From assembly GCA_022497155.1 (NCBI GenBank), contig MU385783.1:62001-126000 (forward strand): DNA of 64,000 nucleotides. The letters are read 5' to 3'. This DNA is from Whalleya microplaca (taxonomy: Eukaryota; Ascomycota; Sordariomycetes; Xylariales; Xylariaceae). A program made the position numbers and the translations under genes. Each line of letters starts with the position of its first letter. Position 1 is the stretch's first letter. The notes beneath the pieces are model-generated. The model saw only the letters and a program-made list of their open reading frames with translations, did no database searches and had not been told where the DNA came from. Positions 36,334 to 48,179 of the stretch are shown here, piece by piece.

Positions 36334-37436
36334 GGCTGGGAGCACGTCTGAAGAGCGAGAGCTTTATGTCGTTTCTGTCGATAGCAATGGGACTAGAGAA
36401 TCACCCCCTCACTTCAAGCACTTGTAGAAACAAATGAATGCTTAGGACGGATAATAAATCCAAGCAAACTAGATAGGACTCAGATAATATATCTACGATA
36501 GCAGTTTGCTTCATGTACTATCCCGAAAACACGGACGCAACTGACCTTGTGTGTATCACCATTGCAGAGAACACGCTCGAACACTTCCGGATGAACCTCC
36601 AACACACTACGGCGCCAGCAGCAGCGGCCCCACCAAAATGTGATGCGACAAGGCAATTGGATGCTTTGCCATGAGAATTTATAGCGAGGAGTCTTGAGAG
36701 CAAATAACCAGAGTATGCCGAACCCCCTGTAAGCCCACCTTGGCTTTTACCGAGTCCCCTGACTCGTATCTCCGACTAATTCACGATCTTCCATAGCTCT
36801 CGACCACACGGGATTGAGATAATTAGTCTTATCAGAGATAAAGATATGATGAAGGCGAGAACGACAGTTTCTATATCAATGGCGAAATAGAAGCACTCTT
36901 GCGTTGAAGCTAGCATCTAGCCAGATGTTTTGAATGTCGAAGATTACTCTTACTCAGTATGAGATAGGTATAGGTCTGTTTTATCGAATTGAGAAGAGCT
37001 TATGTGTACTCGCTTCTGGGATATAGCTCTCTTAAGTCCTTGTCGTCAAGTTCGCTACCTCGGTAGGCAGTAATGAAATAGAGCACCGTTCTTCACAGAG
37101 CATTAGAAGCGTTTCAAGCCAAACAGTGTAAAATAATATTAACTCAATTGAAACCATGCAATATTGAGGTATCATGAATACCTACCAAGCAAGTGATAAA
37201 CCCGCCACTACTTGGTATGCTCTAAGCCTAACGCCGTACTATGCATGCTGAAGCAAGAATATGTATCCTCAATTTTTTTTAGTTGAACGCCATCCCGCAT
37301 ATTAACCGACCCCCGATCCCCCAGGTTAAACGCCATTTGATGCATCGTCTGCCTCATAATCCATGGGAGAAAACCCGAAGAAGGTACCATGAGTGCCGAG
37401 GTGGTCAACGTCGTTGGGTACAACAGACACCGAATC
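36334..37436. other. Intergenic region
   Basis: No supported gene. It contains the upstream region of the ketopantoate reductase gene and the downstream region of CTK3. No repeats or RNA genes were recognised. Confidence 0.5.
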
Positions 37437-38408
37437 CTAATGCGATGAAACACCGTTGACGTTGGCTGCCTTTCTCATGTGGCGACACTTTGCCTTCTCC
37501 CCCTCACGCACGTACTCCTCCCACTCCTCCTCGGCGAGACGGTGGTCGTCCGGGCCGAGGTCGCTCGTGTCGTCGTAGAGCTTCATGGCATCCTCGTCGA
37601 TGTCGGTAGGGACCGCCCACATGCTCTCGCGCATGCGCTTGTGCCGCTCGCGGTCCTCCTCGATCCGCTGTTCGATCTGCCGCTTGTCGGGGCGGTGGGA
37701 GTTAGCCGTGGCACTGCCGTTGCGTGATGAGCGGGCGGCGCTGTGGTCGACGGCGGAAGGCGCGTCGCCGTTGGCGGGCGAGGAGAAGCCGAGGTCGGCG
37801 GAGGTGTCGCGCTCTTTGAGGCAGCCCTCGATCTCGATCACGGTCTGCTCGAGGAGGATGCTCTTGTTCCTCAAGCCTTGGAGAACCTGTCAATTGCCGC
37901 CATCCATCATCAGTATCGTTGACACCCACTACTGGCCTCGCCCCGGAATTGGGAGCTCTCACCTTTCGGATCACTTTGACGTTGGCTGCGCCGGATCCGT
38001 CCTCGGGGCAAACGGCGTCGACGACCCGGATGATGTCGCGTTGCATCATGCGCACGTATTCGTTCTGGCGGTCCTTAGAGGCCGACTCGAGGAGATGCTC
38101 GATGAAGTACATGATGTTCGCTCGCGTATTCATGCTGGTCTGTGATTCAAACGTCAGGATTGCTTCACGACATAAACAGAAGCCAATGCCAAATATGTAG
38201 CGGAATATGGCAGTTCAACACGTAGATCGAGTGGAATGGAGGCCGTACTCACCTTCTCCAATTGCTCGAGGATACACGAGTGCAAGTCCTCGTCCATGTC
38301 CTTGTACCTGAGCGCATACTGGGCAGCCTTTTGAGCCGATGTGGTGCTCGCGTTAAGATGCTGCAGCTGAGAGCTGAATCGCATTCGAACTTCAAAAGGG
38401 TCTGCCAT
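37437..38408 (-). CDS. CTK3: CTD kinase subunit gamma (Ctk3-like)
   Basis: Three exons on the minus strand: 38408-38253, 38139-37963 and 37886-37437. Both introns are phase 0 (GTGAGT/ATCACAG and GTGAGA/TTGACAG). The product is 260 residues. Ctk3 is the regulatory subunit that, with kinase Ctk1 and cyclin Ctk2, phosphorylates Ser2 of the RNA polymerase II C-terminal domain. The N-terminal 110 residues (MADPFEVRMRFSSQLQHLNA, AAQYALRYKDMDEDLHSCIL, NTRANIMYFIEHLLES, QRDIIRVVDAVCPED) match the CID-like helical domain of Ctk3. The C-terminal part has the paired-helix segment EQRIEEDRERHKRMRESMWA followed by an acidic, helix-rich end. The start ATG lies about 510 bp from the divergent P5C reductase gene. 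Confidence 0.88.
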
Positions 38409-38917
38409 TACGGCGTTGCTTGTTTTTTTTCGGTTTGTTCAGCGGCGAAGAGGATGCAGAGCTCGTCGCGGGAAACTTGAACATGGAAGGGTCCATACAT
38501 GTATTAATGTATAAGTGCAAATCGACGTCAGTAATGTATTTATCGCTAATATGCAGGTGTTCACAAAGCTCCGACCACCGACGCTCAGACGCCGGCCACA
38601 GTGGGGTACAACCCAAAAAAGGCAGTCAGTGGAAAAAGCATTAACTAATCGCGGGCCTATGAGATTATTCGGTGTGACATCGGTAAAAGCGATAGACGGA
38701 AGGACGAAATTGGCCCGGAATGCCCACTTCAGGAGTTGGACAGGTGTTCGGTGAGATGTGAAAAAGGTTTTATAATAAGTAATTATCTTCCAGGTTTGTG
38801 CTATATATTTCTATCTGGGTGCTCTGTTTCCCCTGTTACTAACCTCGATCTCTTGTGTGTTGGACAGGTACAGAATCACACTTAGTAGGGCGTTTGTAAA
38901 GAGATCTATCATACAAG
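38409..38917. promoter_or_regulatory. Divergent promoter between CTK3 and P5C reductase
   Basis: A 509-bp divergent upstream region. A TATA-like GCTATATATTTCT lies at about 38,800-38,812, 105-120 bp before the P5C reductase ATG. No perfect TGASTCA (Gcn4/CPC1) site was seen. Confidence 0.4.
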
Positions 38918-40197
38918 ATGTTGGCTATTACGAACCATGATCACAATGCGCCAGAACTCACTATGGCAGTTCTTGGTTGTGGTAGGTCCTTTCCACCCCT
39001 TTGCCTCAGTTTTGGTCAATCAATTGACTGTTTCGAGGCACAATGGGCATTGCCATCCTCTCGGGAATCTTGTCATCTCTGCAGGAGATGTCGGGCCCTC
39101 GACCTCTCCAGACCCCTTCTCCTGGAGGCTCTGGCTCACGCGACGAGATACCCACCCGGCTTCCGTCCCGTTTTATCGCCTGTGTGCGCCGCCCCGAGTC
39201 TGCCAAGAAAGTCAAGCAAGCTCTCTGGGAACACAGTGCCTCGGTTAAGGTCGTGCAAAAGGAGAATGTTGCGGCTGTAATGAAATCCGAGGTCATTGTC
39301 CTCTCTTGCAATTCTTATAATGTCGAAGAACTGCTTAATGAGCCCGGTCTATCAAGAGCCCTCCACGGCAAGCTTCTCATTAGCGTTTGCGCCGGTGTCA
39401 CGGTCCCTCAGATCGAGAAGATCTTGCACGGTGCCGTACCGGAGAAGGATCCGGAAGTGTAAGTGCCATCTAGGAAACTTTCCGACGATCCTCCAAATGG
39501 TTTAGAACAAGTACATGTTAACTCTCAATCCTATAGCGATGGGCGCTGCAGAATCGTCCGGGCACTCCCCAACACAGCAAGCATGGTGCGCGAAAGCATG
39601 ACCGTGATCGCGAACAGCAGCCCGGCCCTACCCCCCCAAACCTCCAGCCTCGTGACCTGGATCTTCAAGCGCATCGGCGACGTCGTGTACCTGCCCGCGG
39701 AGAACATGGACGCGTCGACGGCGCTCTGCGGCTCCGGCCCGGCCTTCTTCTCGCTCATGCTCGAGGCCGCCGTCGACGGCGCCGTCGCCATGGGCCTGCC
39801 GCGCGCCGAGGCCCAGCGCATGGCCGCCCAGGCCATGAAGGGCACGGCCAAGCTCGTGCTCAGCGGCGATCACCCCGCTTTGTTGAGGGATCGGGTCACT
39901 ACGCCTGCGGGCTGCAGTATGTATACGTGTCCTGGTGATCTTTATTCCCTGTTTTTCGTCTGTGTTAGGAGGTGTGCCTTCGCGGTTGGGACCTCCTGAA
40001 ACCGGACTTCATATTTATGAAATTGTTGCAAAGAAGTTTCTACTAATTCGAGTCTGCGTATAGCAATTGGTGGCCTGTTGGTGCTCGAGGAGGGTCGGGT
40101 TCGAGGCACGGTGGCCAGAGCGGTACGAGAAGCCACCGTCGTAGCGAGCCAAATCGGCAAAGGCGACCACGGTGTGAATGGAACTAGATTCAACTAA
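38918..40197 (+). CDS. PRO3: Pyrroline-5-carboxylate reductase
   Basis: Four exons, 38918-38981, 39038-39458, 39537-39916 and 40064-40197, encode 332 residues. The enzyme makes the last step of proline synthesis, P5C to proline, with NAD(P)H. The Rossmann motif AVLGCGTMGIAIL spans the first splice junction, which fixes the GGTAGG donor. LLISVCAGVTVPQIEK and RALPNTASMVRESMTV are typical of the family. The C-terminal dimerisation domain has ALCGSGPAFFSLMLEAAVDG, QAMKGTAKLVL and the closing signature TTPAGCTIGGLLVLEEGRVR, which spans the third junction. An insertion at residues 33-52 (GPRPLQTPSPGGSGSRDEIP) lengthens the usual loop after the Rossmann motif. A branch site TACTAAT is visible in intron 3. 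Confidence 0.95.
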
Positions 40198-40492
40198 GAA
40201 CAATAACTGTAGAGCAAGCATGCATAGTAGACGGAGTTTAGGATTGTTGGCATATGGACTAGAAGCTAGACGAATTGCTCATCATAGCGAATTGGCATTT
40301 GCAGATTGCCGGATGTGCCTGAGTTTTATACAAATACATAGCCTAAAATACAGGCTTATTGCCGAAACACACCCCAAATAGCAGTCATGAAGGCACCCTC
40401 AACATGATTGCAATACAGGTATCATGAAATCGCCGGAACTCCTCGACAAACCTGGAAATTCTGGGGCAACAAAAGCAGAATCTATCGATCCT

Positions 40493-42067
40493 TCAAGCAC
40501 CCCCAACCCGCGACTTCTTCTTACTCGGGGTCTCTTCATCAATATCATCCAGTTTTCTCTTGCCATTCGCGGCAGCAGGTTTCGACTCAAGCCGATCCAG
40601 AATTCTGGCGTATTCCCATTCGACATTATCCACCGTCTCGTTCAGCTTGATAATACGCTCCGTGATCTCGAATTCGCCGAGAATAGAGACGTTACGACGG
40701 TATAGACGTTGCTTGAGAAGCAACCGCCAGAGCATATAGGCATGTTTGTCAGCTTTCGATGCTGCCGGCTTTGCAGCCTCGGCATCCGAACGCGGCCTGA
40801 CGGAATCGGGCAGTTTTGACATGAGGTGCATCTCAACAAGCCGCCAGAATTGCCGAGGGGCAATCTTGTTTTTTATCCGCAGGCCCTCGAGCTTAGCAAT
40901 ATCGACGATTCCATTGCCCGATGAGCTTGCGGCTCCAGATGCCGAGATCTGTGTGTTATTATGTAAGGTGCCACCCTTTTCAGGGACACGCACGCTAGAA
41001 TTGACCTTGAGTTCTGCAAACTCAGGCACGTTCTTGCGCAGATATTTCATATCGCAGAGGTCTCGGAGTAGGTCAAAGTCTTCGTTGGGGTCTTCCACTG
41101 TCACTTCTTTTGTATGAGTGGTGTTCATCCCAACCCCGAAAATTGTGTCATAAAGCAGAGCGCCGATACCCTTGCCCTGGAAAGGAGGGAGTATCACAAA
41201 TTGCGAAATTCTCGCACGATGGGGTATTTCCTCAAGGGAAAAGTCACCCTCAGATAATTCCCACGAGTCGTTCGCCTTTCCGGGACTGCTTGGAGGTGTA
41301 GGCTGCTGGAACATCCAGAAATTATAGACGGTCGAGTAGCCCTGAAAGGTGTACTGATGTTTTCCCGCATCGCCAGGGCTCCCTTGCTTCTTATAGACAA
41401 AGTAGACCGTCCATCGAGCAAGAGAAGAGTCGGGCTCGTCCTTTCCATCGGCATCCTCTCCAATGTAGGAGCCGCCTTCAATGAAAAGTAGAGTCACAAT
41501 CTGTATGCGCTTCACCAGTTGTCGTACACCCAGATCTGCGAGGTTGCCTTGCCAAACTTCGTAGACCTCTCCATCTTTCTCGTGCGTCTTGATGAGGCGT
41601 CCCGGGGGCGTCCAAGTGTCTGGGATATTCTTCAAGGCCAGCTCGTATTCCTGCTTAGACTGAAATGCCACTGTAAATTGTTAGGGGTAATCGCTATTTT
41701 GTACCTAAGGCTGACGAACCTCCAGGCAAGAACTCTTTCATAACCGTTTTGACATCTAGTGCCTCAACATCACCGACGGTACTAAACTTGCGCAAGGATG
41801 ACACAGAAAAATTCGGTCGCAGATCCCTCGCGTCATACTGGAGATTGATTTTTAAACCTTTGTAACCGAAGATGCGCTCGTCTTCGCCAAAGATGGGGTA
41901 AGTGAACTTCGGGTTGAATGATGCGATCCTTTCGATTCCAGACGAAGTAGGTCTCACGAGTGATAGAGTAAATGCCTCGTCGGCATCGACGGTCCCTATA
42001 AAAAAAATTCAGCTTCAACGGTTCTTCCGCATTGTAGTACATCGGGTCGCATACACTCGTCCTCCAT
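40493..42067 (-). CDS. HAT1: Histone acetyltransferase type B catalytic subunit Hat1
   Basis: Three exons on the minus strand: 42067-42055 (only 13 nt), 41995-41720 and 41670-40493, giving 488 residues. The introns are 59 bp (GTATGC/TTATAG) and 49 bp (GTTCGT/TTACAG). Hat1 acetylates newly made histone H4 on Lys5 and Lys12, with a WD40 partner (Hat2/RbAp). The spliced start MEDEWTVDADEAFTLSLVRP matches the family N-terminus across the first intron. The N-terminal domain has FNPKFTYPIFGEDERIFGYKGL. The GNAT core has YSTVYNFWMFQQPTPP, then ARISQFVILPPFQGKGIGALLY, with the acetyl-CoA-binding Q-x-x-G-x-G near residue 260. The C-terminus ends in a basic KRKLDDIDEETPSKKKSR segment that can serve as a nuclear localisation signal. 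Confidence 0.94.
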
Positions 42068-43567
42068 TTCGTTCGTTCGAGTTTCGCGACGTGGATATTT
42101 CGCAATGGCAAGGAGGAATCAATGAGGAATCAATGGCTTGGCTGTTATCAGTATGAGGAGAGGAAAAGGTGCGATGGTGTTCGTTGCTTGTCGGTGACAA
42201 TTGGCAATGATGAAGTGAAGTTCAGTTGCACTATGTCTATGTAGGAGGGATGAATGCCGCCCGTAAGTAAGCCCATTAACGCGTCAAAATGATTCCCAGG
42301 AAGTAAGTCGCGTCTATTTTACTGTGGGGCACAACCCAGATAGGCGCTAGGCAAGCAGCCGGAGTAGGTGCCACAATTTGCTATTATTATCTAGAACTAT
42401 GTACACTGTAATTAGCAGACAGTACTATTTATTCTGCCTCCTTCCAAGTGTCTAATAGAACTCTTAGAGACATTGAATAAATAAATGATAATGACAAGCT
42501 AGGAAATGTTCAATATAAGCCTGCACATTTTATTAAGAGATTTGCTATTTCAATAGTAGTCCAATTCAATAGTAGTACAAGTTACCTCCAAATGCAGCTG
42601 GCGGCACCTGCAGCCCCTCACCGCCTACCTAATAAGGCAATCAGAGACCAATTGCCAATCGCCTCCAATCGCCTCCTTTTGCTAAATAAGCCTCCTATAG
42701 CAGGATAGTTATAATTACGTTCTTTCTTCTAAAGGAATCGCTTAATTACTTAGTTATTTACTTAGCCATTTAGCTGTTTAGAAGTTATCCGTAAGGTCGA
42801 TAACTTCCGCAGCTATTACAGCCTCTTTTAGAAGCTAATCTTGTGGTTTTACGGCCTTTTCGTGAACTTCCTTAAATTTGTTATGGCGGTTGTGATATGT
42901 GTGTATCTAGAGGCCTTGAAGTTATGGTAAAGGTACTTTGGAAATACATACAAATTAGGTGGTGCAGCAGGTTACGATTACATTATGGGAAGGCGGGGTG
43001 ATGTACTTCGTACTACTATTGAAATTACCTACTATTGAAATAGCAAATCTCTTTATTAATATTGTAGAAAGGCGATCTTAAGCCTGCATTCTTATTTAGT
43101 CTGCTTTATAACAATTATTACATAAGCACCTTTTGGGGGTCAGGGGCTGAGGGAGCCACTCTGCCACTAGGTACATAGAGAAATCGGTTCCAACCGTTTT
43201 GGCGGCCACAGGGCGGAAGCTCCAAAGGGGATAATCGGCAGTGACGTGCTGATCTCGGCTGAACAGTGAAGGCCACTGGAGTCTGACAGGGATCTGAGAT
43301 TTAGTGCTACGTATGCGGTTAGTGCTGGCTTTTTACTGGCGCCGCGCTGACCTTTCGCAAAACCGTCCACCTTTCTGCAACTTCCAGTTTGACGTCCGGA
43401 GCCCCCAGTAAGTTGATTCAACTCATCGTTGCAGTCATCGTTGCAGGATCGCCCTTGGCCCCGATGTCGACTCAGCTTCACCTTTACCTTTTAGCCTCTC
43501 GCCAATGAATCGGTAACAGGAAAATTGTCCCGTCAGCTGCTTCCTGTTTCCAACGAATCCTGCAACC
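42068..43567. other. AT-rich spacer between HAT1 and the ZIP transporter
   Basis: A 1.5-kb divergent upstream region with no gene. Its central third is a short inverted-repeat element (42535-43053) rich in TTAGTTATTTACTTAG-type sequence. The flanks at 43,130-43,560 return to normal base composition. Confidence 0.5.
42535..43053. mobile_element. MITE-like element with terminal inverted repeats
   Basis: The left end reads AAGAGATTTGCTATTTCAAT and continues to AGTAG; the right end at 43029-43053 is its exact reverse complement over these 25 bases. Similarity continues imperfectly for about 20 bases more, where a second TCAATAGTAGTAC copy occurs on both sides. A 4-bp TATT lies directly outside each end (42531-42534 and 43054-43057), fitting a target-site duplication. 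The 519-bp length and lack of an open frame fit a non-autonomous DNA element (MITE). I do not recognise the superfamily and saw no second copy in the window. Confidence 0.7.
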
Positions 43568-44991
43568 ATGGCTGGGGCCGGCTTGTTTCTCCTCCTTGCC
43601 TTGACGGTATGTTCGCTACCTGTTCTCTATCATGGATCTGTGTGCCTTCCACCAGCATGCTAACAATGGATATATCCAGGTGGTTATGGCGCTGGCGTGA
43701 GTATCTCCAACTTCTACAAGTATGTCGGAACAGTCGAACTCGCAATACTGACGACACCAGCTCCTTTCTCGCCGGTGCATTACCGCTATCGATGTCCCTG
43801 TCGCAATCCCAACTTCGATTGATATCGAGCATCGGCATAGGCATACTTGTCGGCACATCACTAATCGTTATAATACCAGAGGGGGTCGAGGCAATAGTCG
43901 AGGCATCTATTTCGGCGCCTTCTCACAACACAAGGAGTCTGCACCATACCAGACACGCAGCTACAGTGAGGTGGGTAGAGGGGGGCTCATCAAGTGACCC
44001 GCAGTGGTCTAATATCCTCGCGAGAGAGCACGATGGTCGAAGTGCGCTGGATGCACAACCTGGACCAGTGATGGCAGAGGAGAGGGACGGAGCCGAGGCC
44101 GCCCTCCTTGCTAGATCGCCCGCGGACGAACCCGAAACCACCACAGGCGAAGGTCCGAAAGACGATGAGGGAGGCCACCATGCCGAGTCGGAAGTACCTA
44201 CTTTCTACATTGGACTTTCTCTTATCCTTGGCTTCGTCCTCATGTTCCTAATAGATCGACTGCCTCGCCATGCATCAGAGAATTTTCAACCGCCCCCAAC
44301 CCCGAGGCATATCAGCTTGAGCAATCTAGGGGGCTCGGTGCTTTCTAGCGATGAAGAGGAATCCGAGGGTTTCCTCAGTTCCCTTACACCCACGCCGAAA
44401 CAGTCAAGAAGCCTAGCAACCACTACAGGATTAGTAATACACGCTGCGGCCGATGGCATCGCGATGGGCGCATCCGCCGCTTCGTCAGATACGAAATTAG
44501 GGTTCATCATATTCCTTGCCATCATGGTCCACAAGGCGCCTGCAGCCTTTGGTCTGACTTCAATCCTACTAAAGCAAGGCCTCTCAAAGCGCGCCGCTCG
44601 AGGCCACTTGATTGTCTTTAGCTTAGCTTCTCCATTTGGGGCTTGGGCAACCTACATACCTGTCAGTTTCCTAGGTGGTGGTGAAGAGAGCCAATTCAAC
44701 CAATGGTGGACTGGAATGCTTCTGTTGTTCTCTGCGGGTACCTTCTTGTGAGTCTACCCACATGGTATCACTAGCTTTAACTAACTGGGCGATTCTAGAT
44801 ACGTTGCAATGCACGCCATGCAAGAAGGCGACAACCCATCAAGTCACGATGTTAGCCCAATAGCTAATGGGTATGGAGATGGGAGCAGTATTGCTCAGCG
44901 CAAGCACGCTCACCCACAGATGCGGGAAACTCTAGCAACGATAATCGGCATGTTCTTGCCTCTCCTGACACAGTTCGGGCATCACCATTAG
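43568..44991 (+). CDS. ZIP family metal transporter (Atx2/SLC39A9-like)
   Basis: Four exons, 43568-43606, 43680-43696 (17 nt), 43761-44747 and 44799-44991, encode 411 residues. ZIP proteins move Zn2+ or Mn2+ into the cytosol from outside or from organelles. The protein starts with two membrane helices (GLFLLLALTVVMALASFLAG), then SSIGIGILVGTSLIVIIPEG. A long Glu/His-containing soluble loop follows, with cut-off helices YIGLSLILGFVLMFLIDRL. The hallmark helix HAAADGIAMGASAAS carries the metal-site His and Asp, followed by IIFLAIMVHKAPAAFGLTS. The last helix ends in GHHH. The similarity to the ZIP9/Atx2 group suggests a Golgi location, by inference. The 17-nt exon is needed to keep frame and joins the first two helix halves. 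Confidence 0.92.
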
Positions 44992-45957
44992 CAAGAACAC
45001 CCATGGCCTCTCTTGTTTTAGCGTTGACGCGAGTTATAAATGGAATCGGAGTCTGGCAACTGACTGACTAAAATGTATCAAAACCTACAAGGCGGCTCTT
45101 CGTGCACTCTATCTTCTGACCGAACAAGGTATGTTGTATGATCATGATGGACCTAATAAACCCCGGTATTCCCACGTGCTTCTCATGTATAGAATATACC
45201 CCCAGCTTGTATATAGGCCAATTCGTTTTCAACGATTGGCTTCCGGCACAGTTAGCTTTTCATCCATCAAGACAGTGTCATTTTCCAGAGTAGCAGGGCG
45301 GTGAAATGAGGACGACAAAACATAGTAGTACCCAATAGCTCTGTGCAACAGCTATAACAGGAGGGTTCATCTGGCGTTGGTGTCCTGTAATACTTCGATG
45401 GAAGATGTTTTAGGATGGGAAGAAAGTATACGAGGCTTTTATTTTTACCTTGGAGGTCGAGGTCTTATCAATGTACATATATGTGGTGTCTTGCATCAAC
45501 TCACATAAGATCCGATGATAACCCAATCAACAATCACGGTGAGGTGCAATGCCCATCATCTAAACATCCGAAATCCACTCGAATGAGGTTCTCATTTCCA
45601 ACCTGTGGCAAGGCCGTTGTAAGACATCTTACACCGTGGAGTGCTCAAGCTCAACGTGCCTTCACCGGTAGCTCCCTCCAAATACGACCGCTTATATGGA
45701 AAGTACATCTGTAATAGCTTAGTCAAGGGAAGAAGTCAAAGCCCATGCTTGTCAATCAAATTCAATTTCCCTAGCAAGTTGGTTCTCATCTTATCTATGT
45801 TCCTCCTACACGTTTTGTGAAGGGAACTTCGACAACCTGAATTTATTTTTTTCCATACTTTCATTTCATCAAGTCAACGCTAAGTAGATGCTGGCTATCA
45901 TAGAAAGACTACTATATATAGTGGCGACGCCTCTTTCCCTCTTTTACTTTTTCTAAG

Positions 45958-46173
45958 ATGTCGCTGTTGTGTAGCAGTTCTGAACTCATTAACCCGAGAC
46001 ATTGGTACGACCCAGAGAAGGGCAGTTCTTCATTCGATATGAGTACTCCTACTCCGAGCGATCATATGCATATACTTCATCGCCGTGGCGCGACTCGCTC
46101 GAAATACGTCCTTATATCTGACTCAGCACATTGTTACTTCATCACTGCAACAGGAACTGAGAACGCTTCATGA
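45958..46173 (+). CDS. Possible small orphan protein (71 residues)
   Basis: An ATG at 45958 opens 71 codons. Upstream are a TATATATA at about 45,913-45,920 and a C/T-rich tract that ends just before the ATG, an arrangement like that of real fungal genes. The product has no signal peptide, membrane helix or known motif (start MSLLCSSSELINPRHWYDPE). It could equally be a chance frame. Confidence 0.25.
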   Translation: MSLLCSSSELINPRHWYDPEKGSSSFDMSTPTPSDHMHILHRRGATRSKYVLISDSAHCYFITATGTENAS

Positions 46174-47074
46174 TGTTACCCCAGTCAAATTTTGGCACCG
46201 ATGTCATCCCGCAGGACAGCAGAACCAGAACCGGATAGGCCGAGATGCGGAAGTTCCATTATACGTATACACGTTGCCATTTGCAGATGAGCTACTAGCA
46301 GTCGCCACGAATACGCATACAAATGACATTTGATACTGAGCTGGCAAGCTCTGATAAGCCAAGCGGCTTTTGATTTAATTAGAGCCGATTCACAAGTGTC
46401 GAACACGTATAAAAACTCTAGAACGAGACTACGACATGTACGGACTGCAACATAGGCTTTCAGAGCGCGCGGGAACAGGCTTCGACAGCTCGGAGGGTTG
46501 AGATCGGAGGGTTGGGGTGGCCAATGGGAATCCCCCAGCAATAAGAGGTCTAGGACCTACATGGGGAGTGGCATACATCGAAATTACTGCCCATGACGGA
46601 TGACAATGCACTGTATGAAGTACATAACAGCAGAGTTCACTCCGAATGTGCAATGCAGGACGTATCCCAGATGGTCTGCATTTGCAGTAGGTTCATACAT
46701 ATACCTATATGTATTGAACTGAACTCTGAATGCAACCTCGTTAGGCCCCCTGTCCACTAGCCGCCCGCAGGCAGACTATTACTACAGTAGTCCTTGTGAA
46801 TCGTGGCTAGGGATCAGCATCACTGCGTCGTTATTACTCTCAAAGTTGAAGTTTGAGGGAGCCGATCAGATCAGACCAAGACTTATTAGCTAGCAGGCAG
46901 TGTTGATAACACCGATAATAATGTCCCGTCTAAAAAAAGAGTCGATTCAGGAGACCCATTGTACGTGTAGATCTATGTAGGTAGTGCCCAGATGAGGCCG
47001 GAACGTTTTGGATCTGAAGATTCTGAGGGGCAATGGGCGTACAGCCGCCTTGACAGGTAAGTGGTGCCGGCACT

Positions 47075-47103
47075 GTACATACATACCATGTATGTATGTA
47101 CAA
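47075..47103. repeat. 29-bp perfect palindrome (ACAT/ATGT)
   Basis: Two 13-base arms, TGTACATACATAC and its exact reverse complement, are separated by CAT. It could fold into a hairpin or be a symmetric protein site. It may have arisen from slippage of TACA/TGTA units. Confidence 0.7.
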
Positions 47104-47211
47104 TATACTTACAGGCAAACCCATTATATACCTACCTGGTAAGGCTAAGGCTACATGCTTAGCTGCTTAGGTATGTACATGCCTACCTTACCTTGCAGGT
47201 GTCATTTTCAA

Positions 47212-47251
47212 GCATGTGTAGGCATGTGTAGGCATGAGGAGGCATGTGTTT
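47212..47251. repeat. 10-bp tandem repeat, four copies
   Basis: Units of GCATGTGTAG at 47212 and 47222, a variant GCATGAGGAG at 47232 and a partly matching last unit GCATGTGTTT at 47242. Confidence 0.8.
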
Positions 47252-47416
47252 TGCGTGACTGCTGCTGCTGAATGTGCATCTTCCAGGGCCTGAGTCCCCA
47301 CCGTCACTTGTCCAGGTCATGTACCGTACACAGTGTGTATACGGTAGCGCCGCCACAGTGCCTGCTGCCCCCAAGGTGAAGAAGGCGCCGAAGCTGCGAA
47401 GGGAGGAGACCGACCT

Positions 47417-47453
47417 AAACGGGAGACTTTTAAACGGGAGACTTTTAAACGGG
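47417..47453. repeat. 15-bp tandem repeat, about 2.4 copies
   Basis: The unit AAACGGGAGACTTTT is repeated exactly at 47417 and 47432, then the first seven bases return at 47447. Confidence 0.85.
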
Positions 47454-47715
47454 CAGGATGGGGGGAGGCACGTCCCTGCTCATCTCTCGTTGGAACGGCT
47501 CCCAGTGCCAGGCTCCTTAGCCCCCGTTCTTTCGAACCATCGCTCGTCCGTCAATTCATAATCTCGTTATGCTCAACCCACCAACTTATTAACTCTCACT
47601 AACTAACTACTAAGACCGACCCGACTGGCAACATTCCTCTCTTCTACGGTACTTCTTCCTCTTTTGCCATAATAATAAGACTCCACGAGAAAATTCGGAG
47701 AAATTCAAACAAACT

Positions 47716-47747
47716 TGACAGCCTGACAGCCTGACAACCTGACAACC
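47716..47747. repeat. 8-bp tandem repeat, four copies
   Basis: TGACAGCC twice, then TGACAACC twice, back to back. Confidence 0.85.
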
Positions 47748-48133
47748 TTCTAAGGTTACCTTGAGTACTTATTACTCTGCTACTTTGTGCCCTTGGCTTT
47801 CGAAATATAGTCGCCACCACCAAAAGAAGAGGATTGACGATTTGCATCTTGCCAATGCCTTGATTGTGTCCTTTGCGTTTCGTTTCCCATCCCTAACTAC
47901 CTAACTACGTACTCACTACGTACTCCATCCCGTCCATCTTCCTCTCGTCGCCGCATCCACCAGCTTCCAACGGGCTTAGTTTGCTTCCACCCTTGCAGAA
48001 TCGTTTTGGATGTTACCCCAGGTCGTTTGACCTGCCAATTGTGCCTTGGAGGGTCTGTCTCATCGATCCGAAGGTGCACAAGACCGTCCTTGTGCTTCGA
48101 CTCCGACACACTCCACGGTACGAGCAGCTCCTA

Positions 48134-48179
48134 CATACCTCTACCCAGCCTTACCTCTACCATACCTCTACCCAGCCTT
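48134..48179. repeat. 19-bp direct repeat, two copies
   Basis: CATACCTCTACCCAGCCTT occurs at 48134 and 48161 with ACCTCTAC between, probably in the transcribed leader of the F-box gene. Confidence 0.8.
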
